Below are positions 1 to 9,893 of a stretch of DNA of 64,000 nucleotides, piece after piece (the first letter of the stretch is position 1; each line of letters opens with the position of its first letter). The translations under genes were made by a program, and so were the position numbers. The notes under the pieces were generated by a model. That model saw only the letters and a list, made by a program, of their open reading frames with translations. It ran no database searches and was not told where the DNA came from. Source of the DNA: Lampris incognitus (taxonomy: Eukaryota; Chordata; Actinopteri; Lampriformes; Lampridae). The stretch is taken from positions 150,815,599 to 150,879,598 of the forward strand of contig NC_079212.1 of NCBI RefSeq assembly GCF_029633865.1. The letters are read 5' to 3'.

Positions 1-1553
1 CACTAAGGATGCACTGGCTTGTGCATCCTCAGTGGCTGGGTTGATGTCACTTAACTTTCTGCTTTTAAATTCAGATAAAACCGAGATGCTGGTCATTGGG
101 CCTGCTAGACACAGACACCAATTTGATCAAGTAATGATAATGATCGACAACTCTGTGGTTTCACAAAGTGTGGCAGCCAAAAATCTTGGTGTTACGTTTG
201 ATCCCAGCCTTTCCTTTGATAAGCACATTAAAGAAATCACCAAGACTGCCTTTTTTCACTTACGTAACATAGCTAAAATTCGGTCCTTCCTGTCCATGGC
301 TGACGCAGAGATTCTAATACATGCATTTGTTTCATCCAGACTTGATTACTGTAATGTTCTGTTCTCAGGTCTGCCACATTCTAGTACTAAAAGTCTTCAG
401 ATGGTTCAGAATGCTGCTGCTAGAATCCTAACTGAAACTAGGAAATGTGACCATATTACACCAATTCTTGCCTCCCTTCATTGGCTTCCTATCCCTGTTA
501 GATCAGAGTAAAAGGTGCTTCTGCAGACTTATACAATCCTAAATGGGCTTGCTCCATCCTACCTGTCTGATCTCCTTAAACCTTACATGCCATCTCGAGC
601 ACTTCGTTCTCAAAATACAGGGCTCCTGTGTGTACCCAAAGTTAAAAAGAAGTCAGCTGGTGGCAGGGCCTTTTCCTATCAGGCTCCATTGTTGTGGAAT
701 AACCTGCCTGCTGCCATTAGACCATCAGAGTCTGTTGAGTCTTTAAATCCAAACTTAAAACTCATCTTTTTGCCTTAGTTTACAATTAGTTGCCTTTAAG
801 ATGAGTGCTTCACAACCTGTACTGGATGGTGGGTTGGTTTTCTGTCTCAATGAATTTACCAACCACTGTTCTGCCGACGAGATTATCGAGTATAGATTAT
901 AGAGTATAGAGTATAGATTACAGAGTATAGATTATGACTAATTGATGACTTAATTGATTATGGCTAATGACTATTGCAAACTGTTCTCTTCTCTAACATG
1001 TCTTTTCTGTCTCTCTGAATGACGTCTTCTCCTTTCTCTTTTTCTGTGTGTGAAGGTTGTCATGTGAGTCTCTCTTGCATGCATGTGCAGTCGGTTCTCC
1101 TCCCAGGTCTCCATGGTGATGGTGGTCGTCATTTGGATGCTGCCTGCCCTTCCTCTCCTCACATAAGTATTTCTGTTATTACATGATGATGCTGGTCGCG
1201 TGGCTTGGGTCCTGGACTGCTCCGTTGGCATGTGGACACTGCTTGGCATCCTGTGCATCATGTTCTTCATAAATGTTATGTCCATTATAATTCTGTTATC
1301 CTCTTTCAATGTTGTATTATGTAAATTGTGTAAACACAACATCCATTGCACGAGAGAGAGATCCCTCCTCTGTTGCTCTCCCTGAGGTTTCTTCCTATTT
1401 TTTCTCCGTTAAAGGTTTTTTTTTAGGGAGTTGCTCCTATCCGATGAGAGGGTCTAAGGACAGGATGTTGTGTTGCTGTTAAGCCCACTGAGGCAAACTT
1501 GTAATTTGTGATATTGGGCTATACAAATAAAATTGATTTGATTTGATTTGATT
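1..1553 (+). mobile_element. L2-clade LINE, 3' half with tail
   Basis: This is a 5'-truncated or window-clipped non-LTR retrotransposon. The left part encodes the C-terminal part of a reverse-transcriptase polyprotein (see 2-778). It is followed by about 750 bp of 3' UTR without a reading frame. The 3' end carries the phrase common in fish L2-like tails (bases 1506-1528, an AT-rich 'gggctatacaaataaaattg' type end) and finishes in a short ATTTG-type microsatellite at about 1529-1552, as expected for L2-type target-primed insertion. Bases 893-930 hold short reiterations of 'tatagagtatagatta'. The clade assignment is from recognition of protein and tail style, not from a search. Confidence 0.75.
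2..778 (+). pseudogene. LINE reverse transcriptase C-terminal region, one nonsense codon
   Basis: The reading frame is open from the left edge and is interrupted by a single in-frame TAA at 509-511, after which it continues in the same frame to a stop at 776-778. It covers the end of the LINE ORF2 polyprotein: a post-palm 'thumb' region with the fish LINE signature LDYCNVLF (about residues 110-117 counted from 32), the run AAARILT, then LASLHWLPI, and downstream LLWNNLPAAIR near the C-terminus. The polymerase palm with the YADD motif would lie to the left of the window. One stop in about 260 codons shows a decayed but not ancient copy. The product would have copied the element's own RNA. Confidence 0.75.
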
Positions 1554-2700
1554 AATAAGACCAGACCAGAGTGAAGTGTGGGTGGTACCAGGTTAATTCA
1601 AGGTAGCTCACTAATAAGACCAGACCAAAGAGAAGTGTGGGTGATACCAGGTTAATTTGAGGTAGCTCATTAATAAGACCAGAGCAGAGGAAGTGTGGGT
1701 GATGACCAGGTTGATGGTTATTGACGTAGCTCACTAATAGCTCACCAATAAGACCAGACCAGAAGAAGTGTGGGTAATGACAAGGTTGATGGTCGTTGAG
1801 GTATCTACCTAATAAGACTAGACCAGAGGAACTGTGGTGACCAGGTTGATAGTCATTGAGGTAGCTCACTAAAAAGACCAGACCAGAGGAACTGTGGGTG
1901 ATGACCAGGTTGATGGTCGTTGAGGTATCTCACTAATAAGACCAGACTAGAGGAAGTGTGGGTGATGACCAGGTTGATGGTTGTTGGGGTATCTCACTAA
2001 TAAGACCAGACTAGAGGAAGTGTTGGTGATGACCAGGTTGATGGTCGTTGGGGTATCTCACTAATAAGACCAGACCAGAGGAAGTGTGGGTGATGACCAG
2101 GTTGATGGTCATTGAGGTAGCTCACTAATAAGACCAGACCAGAGGAAGTGTGGGTGATGACCAGGTTGATGGTCATTGAGGTAGCTCACTAATAAGACCA
2201 GACCAGAGGAAGTGTGGGTGATGACCAGGTTGATGGTCATTGAGGTAGCTCACTAATAAGACCAGACCAGAGGAAGTGTAGGAGATGACCAGGTTGATGG
2301 TCATTGAGGTAGCTCACTAATAAGACCAGACCAGAGGAAGTGTGGGTGATGACCAGGTTTATGGTGATTGAGGTAGCTCACTAATAGCTCACCAATAAGA
2401 CCAGACCAGAAGAAGTGTGGGTAATGACCAGGTTGATGGTCGTTGAGGTATCTCGCTAATAAGACTAGACCAGAGGAACTGTGGGTGATGACCAGGTTGA
2501 TGGTCATTGAGGTAGCTCACTAAAAAGACCAGACCAGAGGAACTGTGGGTGATGACCAGGTTGATGGTCGTTGGGGTATCTCACTAATAAGACCAGACTA
2601 GAGGAAGCGTGGGTGATGACCAGGTTGATGGTTGTTGGGGTATCTCACTAATAAGACCACACCAGAGGAAGTGTGGGTGATGACCAGGTTGATGGTCATT

Positions 2701-3625
2701 GAGGTAGCTCACTAATAGCTCCTTAATAAGACCAGGCCAGAGGAAGTGTGGGTGATGACCAGGTTGATGGTCGTTGAGGTATCTCCCTAATAAGACTAGA
2801 CCAGAGGAAGTATTGGTGATGACCAGGTTGATGGTCACTGAGGTAGCTCACTAATAGCTCCGTAATAAGACCAGGCCAGAGGAAGTGTGGGTAATACCAG
2901 GTTAATTGAGGTAGCTCGCTAATAAGACCAGAGCAGAGGAAGTGTGGGTGGTACCAGGTTAATTTGAGTAGCTCATTAATAAGACCAGACCAGAGGAAGT
3001 GTGGGTGATGACCAGGTTGATGGTCGTTAAGGTAGCTCACTAATAAGACCAGACCAGAGGAAGTGTGGGTGATTACCAGGTTGATGGTCATTGACGTAGC
3101 TCACTAATAAGACCAGACCAGAGGAAGTGTAGGAGATGACCAGGTTGATGGTCATTGAGGTAGCTCACTAATAAGACCAGACCAGAGGAAGTGTGGGTGA
3201 TGACCAGGTTGATGATGATTGAGGTAGCTCACTAATAGCTCCTTAATAAGACCAGGCCAGAGGAAGTGTGGGTGATGACCAGGTTGATGGTCGTTGAGGT
3301 ATCTCCCTAATAAGACTAGACCAGAGGAAGTATTGGTGATGACCAGGTTGATGGTCACTGAGGTAACTCACTAATAGCTCCGTAATAAGACCAGGCCAGA
3401 GGAAGTGTGGGTAATACCAGGTTAATTGAGGTAGCTCGCTAATAAGACCAGAGCAGAGGAAGTGTGGGTGGTACCAAGTTAATTTGAGTAACTCATTAAT
3501 AACACCAGACCAGAGGAAGTGTGGGTGATGACCAGGTTGATGGTCGTTAAGGTAGCTCACTAATAAGACCAGACCAGAGGAAGTGTGGGTGATTACCAGG
3601 TTGATGGTCATTGACGTAGCTCACT
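2701..3625. repeat. 520-bp higher-order duplication inside the 64-bp array
   Basis: Bases about 2701-3105 recur almost unchanged at about 3221-3625 (offset 520 bp). The two copies share the same rare variants in the same order: a 'ctccttaataagaccaggcc' unit, a 'gaagtattggtgat' unit, a 'ctccgtaataagaccaggcc' unit, and two short units with 'aggttaatt'. Only a few point differences are visible. This is a block duplication by unequal exchange or conversion. Confidence 0.8.
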
Positions 3626-3896
3626 AATAGCTCCCTAATAAGACCAGACCAGAGGAAGTGTGGGTGATGACCAGGTTTATGGTGATTGAGGTAGCTCACT
3701 AATAGCTCCATAATAAGACCAGGCCAGAGGATGTTTGGGTGATGACCAGGTTGATGGTCGTTGAGGTATCTCACTAATAAGACCAGACCAGAGGAAGTGT
3801 AGCAGATGACCAGGTTGATGGTCATTGAGGTATCTCACTAATAAGACCAGACTAGAGGAAGTGTGGGTGATGACCAGGTTGATGGTCGTTGAGGTA

Positions 3897-4280
3897 GCTC
3901 ACTAATAAGACCAGACCAGTGGAAGTGTGGGTGATGACCAGGTTGATGGTCGTTGAGGTAGCTCACTAATAAGACCAGACCAGAGGAAGTGTGGGTGATG
4001 ACCAGGTTGATGGTCATTGAGGTAGCTCATTAATAAGACCAGACCAGAGGAAGTGTAGCAGATGACCAGGTTGATGGTCATTGAGGTAGCTCACTAATAA
4101 GACCAGACCAGTGGAAGTGTGGGTGATGACCAGGTTGATGGTCGTTGAGGTAGCTCACTAATAAGACCAGACCAGAGGAAGTGTGGGTGATGACCAGGTT
4201 GATGGTCATTGAGGTAGCTCATTAATAAGACCAGACCAGAGGAAGTGTAGCAGATGACCAGGTTGATGGTCATTGAGGTA
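3897..4280. repeat. 192-bp three-unit higher-order repeat (two copies)
   Basis: Bases 3897-4088 and 4089-4280 are two successive copies of the same three-unit block. Its units are distinguished by 'accagtggaag', then 'gaagtgtgggtgat' with 'gctcatt', then 'gaagtgtagcagatg'. Three 64-bp units make 192 bp, which is divisible by three, so the open frame is kept. Confidence 0.8.
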
Positions 4281-4615
4281 GCTCACTAATAAGATCAGAC
4301 CAGAGGAAGTGTGGGTGATGGCCAGGTTGATGGTCGTTGAGGTAGCTCACTAATAAGACCAGACCAGAGGAAGTGTGGGTGATGACCAGGTGAATGGTCG
4401 TTGAGGCAGCTCACTAATAAGACCAGAGCAGAGGAAGTGCTGGTGATGACCAGGTTGATGGTCATTGAGGTAGCTCACTAATAAGACCAGACCAGAGGAA
4501 GTGTGGGTGATGACCAGGTTGATGGTCGTTGAGGTAGCTCACTAATAAGACCAGACCAGAGGAAGTGCTGGTGATGACCAGGTTGATGGTCATTGAGGCA
4601 GCTCACTAGTAACAA

Positions 4616-5129
4616 GTGTTACACAGCAGTTGCTGAAACTGATTCAGTCAGAATGTTTTAACAAAGTTACCAGAGAAACTATGCTTTTCATTTGCTTTAA
4701 ATAAAGCCGTTATCCTGGATATTGAACATGCAGAATAAATTGTCTGATATCACAAAATTCAACTTTTTGTGTGTTTCAGAGCAGGAGTCGTGACTCACAT
4801 TCAATAGATGATAAATGAAAAAGACTCTCTGACACCAGTGAAACACAGATCCCAACTCTCTCTCTCTCTCTGTTGAAGCTCCAGCTCAGCTGACTACCAT
4901 GGCTCCTGGAGTCCCTAAAGACTCCCCCACACCCCCACCCCGGTGCATGCAGGGAGGGATGGTTCAGGGCTTGTTTGAGCAGCTGAGGTCCTGTGGCCCC
5001 AGCTGGGCTCAGCTGCTTTAATTGAACACATTCTGCTCAACAAGGGAAACTCCCCCCAGGGAACACAGGGAGGAGGGCCATACACTGTGTGTTCTAACTC
5101 GAGCGCAGAGACTCAGATCAATGCTCACT
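4616..5129. other. unassigned spacer between tandem arrays
   Basis: No transposon protein or known repeat is recognised here. A (tc)n tract sits at about 4858-4871. One small plus-strand frame of 40 codons with a good start context (accATGg at 4899; stop at 5019-5021) is proline-rich at its start (DSPTPPP) and is not recognised. A possible splice acceptor ('gtgtttcag') ends at about 4780. I see no second exon, so I do not call a gene. Confidence 0.4.
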
Positions 5130-5330
5130 AAGACCACACCAGACCGGACTGGACCAGACCAGGCAGAATCAGAACAAAACAGCCTGAACCAGAACAGACT
5201 GGACTGGACCACACCTGAGCAGACTGGACCAGACCAGACTGGATCAGACATAACCACACAAGAGTAGACTTAGACCAGACCAGCTTGAACTGGATTAACC
5301 TGATTCTGACTGAACCAGAGCAGCGTGAAG
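5130..5330. repeat. degenerate CCAGACT-rich minisatellite
   Basis: The tract consists of irregular reiterations of 5- to 10-base words built from ccaga, ggact and gaacc (for example 'gactggaccagaccag'). Both strands stay open because the words lack stops. It has no recognisable coding content and probably arose by local slippage. Confidence 0.7.
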
Positions 5331-5355
5331 GGCTGACATGGAGTTGTGACGCTGC

Positions 5356-5604
5356 CAGAGCCCCCCAGCAGGTAGGAGACTGAGTTTACAGGTTTTACTA
5401 TCTAATGTCAGACTCTGCCAGAGCCCCCAGCTGGTAGGAGACTGGGTTTACAGGTTTTACTATCTAATGTCAGTCTTTGCCAGAGCCCCCAGCAGGTAGG
5501 AGACTGGGTTTACAGGTTTTACTATCTAATGTCAGACTCTGCCAGAGCGCCCCAGCTGGTAGGAGACTGGATTTACAGGTTTTACTATCTAATGTCAGAC
5601 TCTG
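5356..5604. repeat. 62-bp tandem repeat, four copies
   Basis: Copies start with 'cagagcccc' at 5356, 5419, 5481 and 5543 (spacing 63, 62, 62). Each continues with 'ggtaggagactgggtttaca' and 'ggttttactatctaatgtca'. Differences are limited to a C-run length change and a few substitutions (agcagg/agctgg), so the expansion is fairly recent. Confidence 0.88.
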
Positions 5605-5905
5605 AGATACAACAAACTACATGAACATGAGTCCAAGTCCAAGTCATGACTGTCTTCATAGAGAAAGGAAAGAAATTACATGTATTTTGATTAACAGAGA
5701 GGTTCCTCACTAATGCGATTAGTGGAAATATAATGTAAATATACAAATATATAAATAAAAGTTCCCTGAACACCATGAAACATATTTCTTGTTTTTAGAT
5801 GATGCCGTTTTAAAGTTGTAGCAGTTTTATTGAAACGTGTCCTTATAAAAAACAAACAAAGAGGTACCTGAACATCTTTTGCCATGTTTCAAATCTCTAA
5901 ATTAT
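5605..5905. other. AT-rich spacer, nothing recognised
   Basis: About 300 bp of AT-rich sequence. The short minus-strand frames here have no recognisable similarity, so I see no gene or element. Confidence 0.4.
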
Positions 5906-6232
5906 TATTTTACCGAGGTCCTGACGCACTGTGGTCATTAAAGATCCCATGGCACTTATCACAAAGAGTAGGGGGTCCCCCAGTGTCCTGGCAACATTCC
6001 CAACCTGGTTCTCTCCATCTGGCCACCTAATCATCCCCCATGTAATTGGCTCAATGATTCCTCCCTCTCCACCTCAAGCTCATGTGTGATGAGGTTCTGC
6101 CGTGCACCACCAGGTGGTGCTACACATTGGTGGTGATTGAGGTGAGTTACCCCCTTCAATGTGAAGCGCTTTGGGTGTCTAGAAAAGTGCTCCATAAATG
6201 TAATAATTATTATGATTATCATCATTGTTATT
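5906..6232 (+). mobile_element. short interspersed repeat with L2-type 3' tail
   Basis: The block starting near 'ctgacgcactgtggtcatta' and ending 'gaagcgctttgggtgtctag' followed by 'aaaagtgctccataaatgta' and an ATT-rich microsatellite has the layout of an abundant fish interspersed repeat. The terminal stem-loop (gcgctttgggtgtctagaaaagtgc) is the kind of conserved 3' tail that L2-clade LINEs use to recognise their own and SINE RNAs. No A/B-box head is obvious, so a truncated L2 or a SINE are both possible. Identification is from memory of the tail. Confidence 0.5.
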
Positions 6233-6460
6233 GTTAGTGTTCTGCTGGGCTATTTGGGTATTTGGTTACTACACCTATAGCAGTACTACACCCCTAGGCT
6301 TACTATGACCCAACGACATTTACTGCGATAACTACACTTTAACAATACTGCTACCATTAGCGTAGCCATATGTAGGCATGTCTGTGAATGTTCTCATTCA
6401 TCCAGGTCATGGTTATCCAAAGGAGTTGAATCAAGTGCAACTGGACTTGGTATATATCCG

Positions 6461-6498
6461 TGAAGACGTTTCGCCTCTCATCCAAGAGGCTTCCTCAG
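6461..6498 (-). ncRNA. hammerhead-ribozyme-like core in Penelope copy 1
   Basis: On the minus strand the order is CTGAGGA, a stem with loop (gcct...aggc), then GAAAC followed by gtcttcacg. This matches the hammerhead pattern CUGANGA, stem II, GAAA. Penelope terminal repeats are known to carry hammerhead motifs. The extra A before stem II and the unclear cleavage triplet suggest a weak or dead version. Confidence 0.35.
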
Positions 6499-6705
6499 TT
6501 CGTGCCTTTCTGACTAGACCAAGCTAGTCTGACTGGCTGGTGATGAGACTCAGAATTGATCCTCTAGGAGTCGTTGTCAGAGCTATAGATAGGAGTGGCT
6601 CTTTTGTGTACCGATGTTATGGCCGCGCCCGTCGTTATCGGAGCTATTGATTTGCATTTGTTTAGCAGTGACGGTCGTTGGGGGTGTTAGTTTGGACTTC
6701 ATTGT

Positions 6706-7931
6706 TCAGTGGTCATGAGAGTCGTTGGAGCTGTTAGAGACCGACTGTTGTTCTTGGAGGCTAGGCTTCTTGAGTCTCCTGGGTAGAGATGAAAGGACGG
6801 CATTGTAAGTGGGAGATAGGTGGTGTCGCAGACCTCCTCCTCTGTTGAGGGATGGTTTTTCCAGTTTCGCATAGATGGCTTCCTTCACCCCTCTTTCAAA
6901 CCATCTATCTTCTCTGTCCAAAATGTGTACGTTGCTGTCCTCGAAGGAGTGTGTCTTCTCCTTTAGGTGTAGATAGACTGCTGAGCCTTGTCCTGAGGAG
7001 TTTGGCCTTCTGTGTTGGGCCATCCGTTTGTGTAGTGGTTGTTTGGTTTCTCCTATGTATAGGTCAGTGCAATCCTCATTGCATTGTACAGCATACACCA
7101 GATTGCTTTTCCGGGTGTGTGGTACACGGTCTTTGGGATGAACCAGTCTTTGTCGGAGTGTGTTGCTGGGTTTGAAGTATACCGGGATGCGGTGTTTGTT
7201 AAAAATTCTCCTGAGTTTCTCGGAGACCCCAGAAACATACAGGATGACTGTGTTATTCCTTCTGTTCCTTTTCTCCTCGTAGCTCACCTGGTTGGTCTTT
7301 TTGGAACGTGTTGCAGTTTTCACAAAGGTCCAACTGGGGTAGCCGCAGGTTTTTAAAGCTCCCCTCAGGTGTTTGTGTTCTTCCTGTTGGGCCTGAGTGC
7401 TGCTGGGCACATTGTCAGCTCTGTGTTGCAGAGTTCTGATGATGCCCAGTTTGTGTTCCAGCGGGTGGTGTGAGTCGAAAAGTAGATATTGGTCTGTGTG
7501 TGTAGGTTTCCTGTAAACCCCAATGTGGAGGCTCCTGTCTTCCCCAATGTGGACGTCACAGTCCAAGAAGGGCAAACTATTGTTCTTTACGTCTTCCCTT
7601 ATTAACTTAATGTTCTTGTCTACTGAGCTGATGTGTTTGGTAAACGCTTGCAGCTCTTGTGATGGATTTTGACCCATGTGTCGTCCACATATCTGAACCA
7701 GTGGCTCGGAGGTGTTCCTCTGAAGGAGTTCAGGGCCCTGTGTTCTACCTCTTCCATATATAAGTTGGCCACAACGGGAGATACTGGTGAGCCCATTGCA
7801 CAGCCATGTTTCTGTCTGTAAAACTGGCCCCTGAATTGGAAATATATAGTGTTCAGGCAAAGGTCCAGTAGTTGGCAAATCTGGTCTGGGCTGAGGTTGG
7901 TCCTATTGTGGAGAGTGTTGTCCCCTAGCAA
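6706..7931 (-). pseudogene. Penelope polyprotein: RT fragment plus GIY-YIG nuclease, frameshifted
   Basis: The N-terminal frame (7931 down to about 7670) has AMGSPVSPVVANLYME and the palm motif RYVDDTW typical of Penelope/telomerase-related RTs. Near 7670-7678 the frame shifts by one base, and the protein continues in a second frame to the stop at 6706. That second frame carries FLDCDVHI and VYRKPTHTDQYL, then the nuclease: VYAVQC...DLYIGET (GIY-YIG core), KRMAQHRR (catalytic Arg region) and a downstream E in ERGVKEAIY. The GIY-YIG nuclease would nick target DNA for priming, and the RT would copy the RNA. The start is not preserved. Confidence 0.82.
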
Positions 7932-7934
7932 CGT

Positions 7935-8357
7935 TTGCTATGGGACGACACTGGTGTTCCACTGGTGTATGCTGTACAATGCAATGAGGATTGCACTGAC
8001 CTATACATAGGAGAAAACAAACAACCACTACACAAACGGATGGCTCAACACAGAAGGCCAAACTCCTCAGGACAAGACTCAGCAGTCTGTCTACACCTAA
8101 AGGAGAAGACACACTCCTTCCAGGACAGCAACGTACACATTTTGGACAGAGAAGATAGATGGTTTGAAAGAGGGGTGAAGGAAGCCATCTATGCGAAACT
8201 GGAAAAACCACCCCTCAACAGAGGAGGAGGTCTGCGACACCACCTATCTCCCACTTACAATGCCGTCCTTTCATCTCTACCCAGGAGACTCAAGAAGCCT
8301 AGCCTCCAAGAACAACAGTCGCTCACTAACGGCTCCAACGACTCTCATGACCACTGA
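7935..8357 (+). CDS. GIY-YIG endonuclease fragment of Penelope copy 2
   Basis: An uninterrupted 140-codon frame. After about 10 junction residues it matches copy 1 residue for residue apart from scattered changes (for example IGEN for IGET). The core motifs are VYAVQC (GIY-like strand), DLYIGEN (YIG), KRMAQHRR and FERGVKEAIYAKLE. It ends with the same SNDSHDH tail as copy 1. The RT is absent, so this cannot transpose alone. A protein from this frame would be an isolated nuclease domain. The true upstream limit is the chimeric junction, not a natural start. Confidence 0.75.
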   Translation: MLWDDTGVPLVYAVQCNEDCTDLYIGENKQPLHKRMAQHRRPNSSGQDSAVCLHLKEKTHSFQDSNVHILDREDRWFERGVKEAIYAKLEKPPLNRGGGLRHHLSPTYNAVLSSLPRRLKKPSLQEQQSLTNGSNDSHDH

Positions 8358-8539
8358 ACAATGAAGTCGGAACTAACACCCCCAACGACCGTCGCTGCTA
8401 AACAAATCCAAATCAATAGCTCCGATAACGACGGGCACGGCCATAACATCGGTACACAAGAGCCACTCATATCTATGGCTCTGTTAGCGAGCCATCAGCA
8501 GCCAGTCAGACTAGCTTGATCTAGTCAGAAAGGCTCGAA

Positions 8540-8580
8540 CTGAGGAAGCCTCTTGGATGAAAGGCGAAACGTCTTCACGT
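8540..8580 (+). ncRNA. hammerhead-ribozyme-like core in Penelope copy 2
   Basis: The same core as in copy 1: CTGAGGA, gcct/aggc stem II with a loop, GAAAC, then an acgt-cuuc-acgt hairpin that could be stem III. The base after stem III is G rather than A, C or T, which would block cleavage. Homology with the other copy is certain, but activity is doubtful. Confidence 0.35.
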
Positions 8581-8614
8581 GTATATACCGAGTCCAGTTG
8601 CACTTGATTCAATT

Positions 8615-8887
8615 TGTAAGTTATGTACAGTAGTTTGGATAATTGTATGCCCGCCTGGCCAGCAGGTGGAGCTATTGAGGCACCAATCTCAGTAATATGA
8701 GGTTCATATACGACGCCATCATGCAGCGCAGGCGATTCAGAACGGTGCAAAGAAACGAAGCACATGGTTGCATGGAGTTGAGCTCCCGAAAAATACAACG
8801 GTTCATTAAATGCGATAAAGTGGAAACGGTTAATTTAAATGCGATAAAGTGGAAACGTTGTAGAACCAGCTTCATCACAGCTTCATC
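8615..8887 (+). mobile_element. LTR-like segment, intron-less version
   Basis: Begins TGTAAGTTATGTACAG directly after the Penelope 3' end. It is closely similar to 32078-32293 and then, skipping 317 bp, to 32611-32645. A 27-bp internal duplication (aaatgcgataaagtggaaac repeated near 8808-8855) is specific to this copy. Similarity to the other copy ends at 'agctc' near 8887. It sits upstream of the BEL/Pao gag frame and may be that element's 5' LTR, but no primer site could be recognised. Confidence 0.6.
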
Positions 8888-9221
8888 ATAGCTCAGTACT
8901 GCACGTGTACAGCACGTGTACAGCACGTGTCTGGTCCCACAGCCGTGGTCAGCATGTCGTTCGGCACGCTGTTGTTCAGCAAGCTGTGTGTACAGCTAGC
9001 CGTGTATCAGCCAGCCAAATGACCAGCTTATGTTAGCTCATGTAAGGTTGGAAACAGCTAATGTTAGCTTGTGTACAGGAGGAAACAAATTGTCAACGAA
9101 CATTTGTGTCATCTCGTCATTTATGGGTGGCGTTCACAACGCCACTAAATCTCAACAATTGCGACAGAAAGTAAATCTGTGTCAGTTCAACAACGACCAC
9201 AGTTTATCTGCAATTTTCACA
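8888..9221 (+). other. leader between LTR-like segment and Pao-type gag
   Basis: Contains a short tandem 'gtacagcacgt' (about 8899-8930) and an imperfect pair of 'atgttagct' words (9030-9075). No reading frame of known type precedes the ATG at 9222, although the frame is open from 9030. This is probably the 5' leader of the BEL/Pao element. Confidence 0.4.
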
Positions 9222-9893
9222 ATGTCCGCGGAGGTTCCGCAGCAGAAGGCGAGCCGTAGAGGTCTGCGAGGTTTGCTAACCAAGGGGATAAAGGAAATGA
9301 ATGAATCAGAGGATGGTGTCCAGCCGTTACAGAATAGTCTGGATGCCGTGTTAGAAGCTTATGCGAAATTGCAAAGTATTCAAGACCAAATATGTGAACT
9401 TTTAAATGAAGAAGATGAGATTGAAGAGCAGCAGGCCTATTTTCAAGGTATAGACCGTGAAGTCCGTGAGCTCCGAGGGATGACGGAGGAAAAAATAAAG
9501 AAGCTGAATGAAGGAAAGGTTGTCCCATTCCAGTTCCTAGCTGATGACGTCAAGCCTGAAGATTCTGCGAGCCAGGCCGGTCGCAGCAGTGCAGGAGGTT
9601 CGCGAGTATCAAGCTGCAGTGGAGCAGCTAGTTCAAGAGCGTCAGCGTCAGGAAGAGCCGGATCCTTGTCTGTCATTGCAGAATCCCTGCAAGAGCGTCA
9701 ACGTCTGGAGAGGGGGGAGCTGCGTATTCGCCAACAGAAGGAGGAGCTGGAGCTGAGGATCCATTTGGCTGCGGTGCAGGCGGAGATGGCTGCCACAGGG
9801 GGGAGCCGGGTGTCAAGCATCCGATCGAACAAGGAACAGCAACGGACTTTAAACAAACATGGACCGCAAAAAGAACGGGACAATGAATGCTGA
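9222..9893 (+). pseudogene. BEL/Pao N-terminal gag segment (coiled coil)
   Basis: The frame is open from 9030. I prefer the ATG at 9222 (MSAEVPQQKASRRG) because charged helical sequence starts there. The middle (about residues 20-90) is rich in E, Q, K and L with heptad-like spacing, followed by a serine-rich stretch and a second strongly helical part (QERQRLERGELRIRQQ). This is the usual N-terminal layout of Pao-type gag before the DUF1759 domain. The frame ends at 9891-9893, and the next domain is in another frame overlapping by 35 bp, so a one-base indel or a programmed shift separates them. Confidence 0.6.

Larger units (their letters stand above)
1554..4615. repeat. 64-bp minisatellite/satellite array, about 47 units
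   Basis: A near-perfect tandem array. The core unit runs 'ctcactaataagaccagacc' then 'agaggaagtgtgggtgatga' then 'ccaggttgatggtcattgag' then 'gtag'. Successive 'ctcacta' starts at 2121, 2185 and 2249 give a 64-bp period. Variant units carry an extra 'actaatagctc' block of about 11 bp (e.g. near 1735, 2395, 2712, 3235, 3625, 3700), and some lose about 2-12 bp. Polymorphic sites such as gtcatt/gtcgtt, gtgtgggtgat/gtgtagcagat and accagagg/accagtgg are shared between units at regular intervals, which shows higher-order structure. Reading frames on the minus strand here come from a repeat without stops and should not be called genes. Confidence 0.93.
6375..7931 (-). mobile_element. Penelope-like element, copy 1 (RT + GIY-YIG)
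   Basis: A Penelope-like retroelement on the minus strand. It has a reverse-transcriptase segment with YVDD at its 5' side, then a linker and a GIY-YIG endonuclease, then a 3' region ending near 6375. The 3' region 6400-6530 is the reverse complement of the 3' region of copy 2 (8510-8614), so the two copies form a head-to-head inverted pair with both 3' ends pointing outward. Such partial inverted copies are a known outcome of Penelope transposition. The 5' half of the RT is missing. Confidence 0.85.
7932..8614 (+). mobile_element. Penelope-like element, copy 2 (nuclease and 3' end only)
   Basis: A 5'-truncated plus-strand copy of the same family, starting at the junction near 7932-7958 and ending at about 8614, where an LTR begins. 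It keeps the nuclease frame and the terminal 'gaagcctcttggatgaaagg' type 3' region. Its inverted arrangement against copy 1 spans almost 0.7 kb of complementary sequence, so this locus could form a large hairpin. Confidence 0.85.

Noticed and set aside
971..1385. Frames on both strands in the L2 3' UTR
   Set aside because: They lie in the untranslated tail of a LINE, lack similarity to any protein and are not continuous with the RT frame.
1552..3825. Several minus-strand frames (84-122 codons) with repeated NDHQPGHHPHFLWSG words, looking like a repeat protein
   Set aside because: They follow the 64-bp DNA repeat, shift frame from unit to unit, have no conserved start and change whenever a unit is lost. 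They are by-products of a stop-free satellite.
1554..4615. CRISPR-like regular spacing in the 64-bp array
   Set aside because: There are no unique spacers between repeats; the whole unit is repeated. The genome is eukaryotic.
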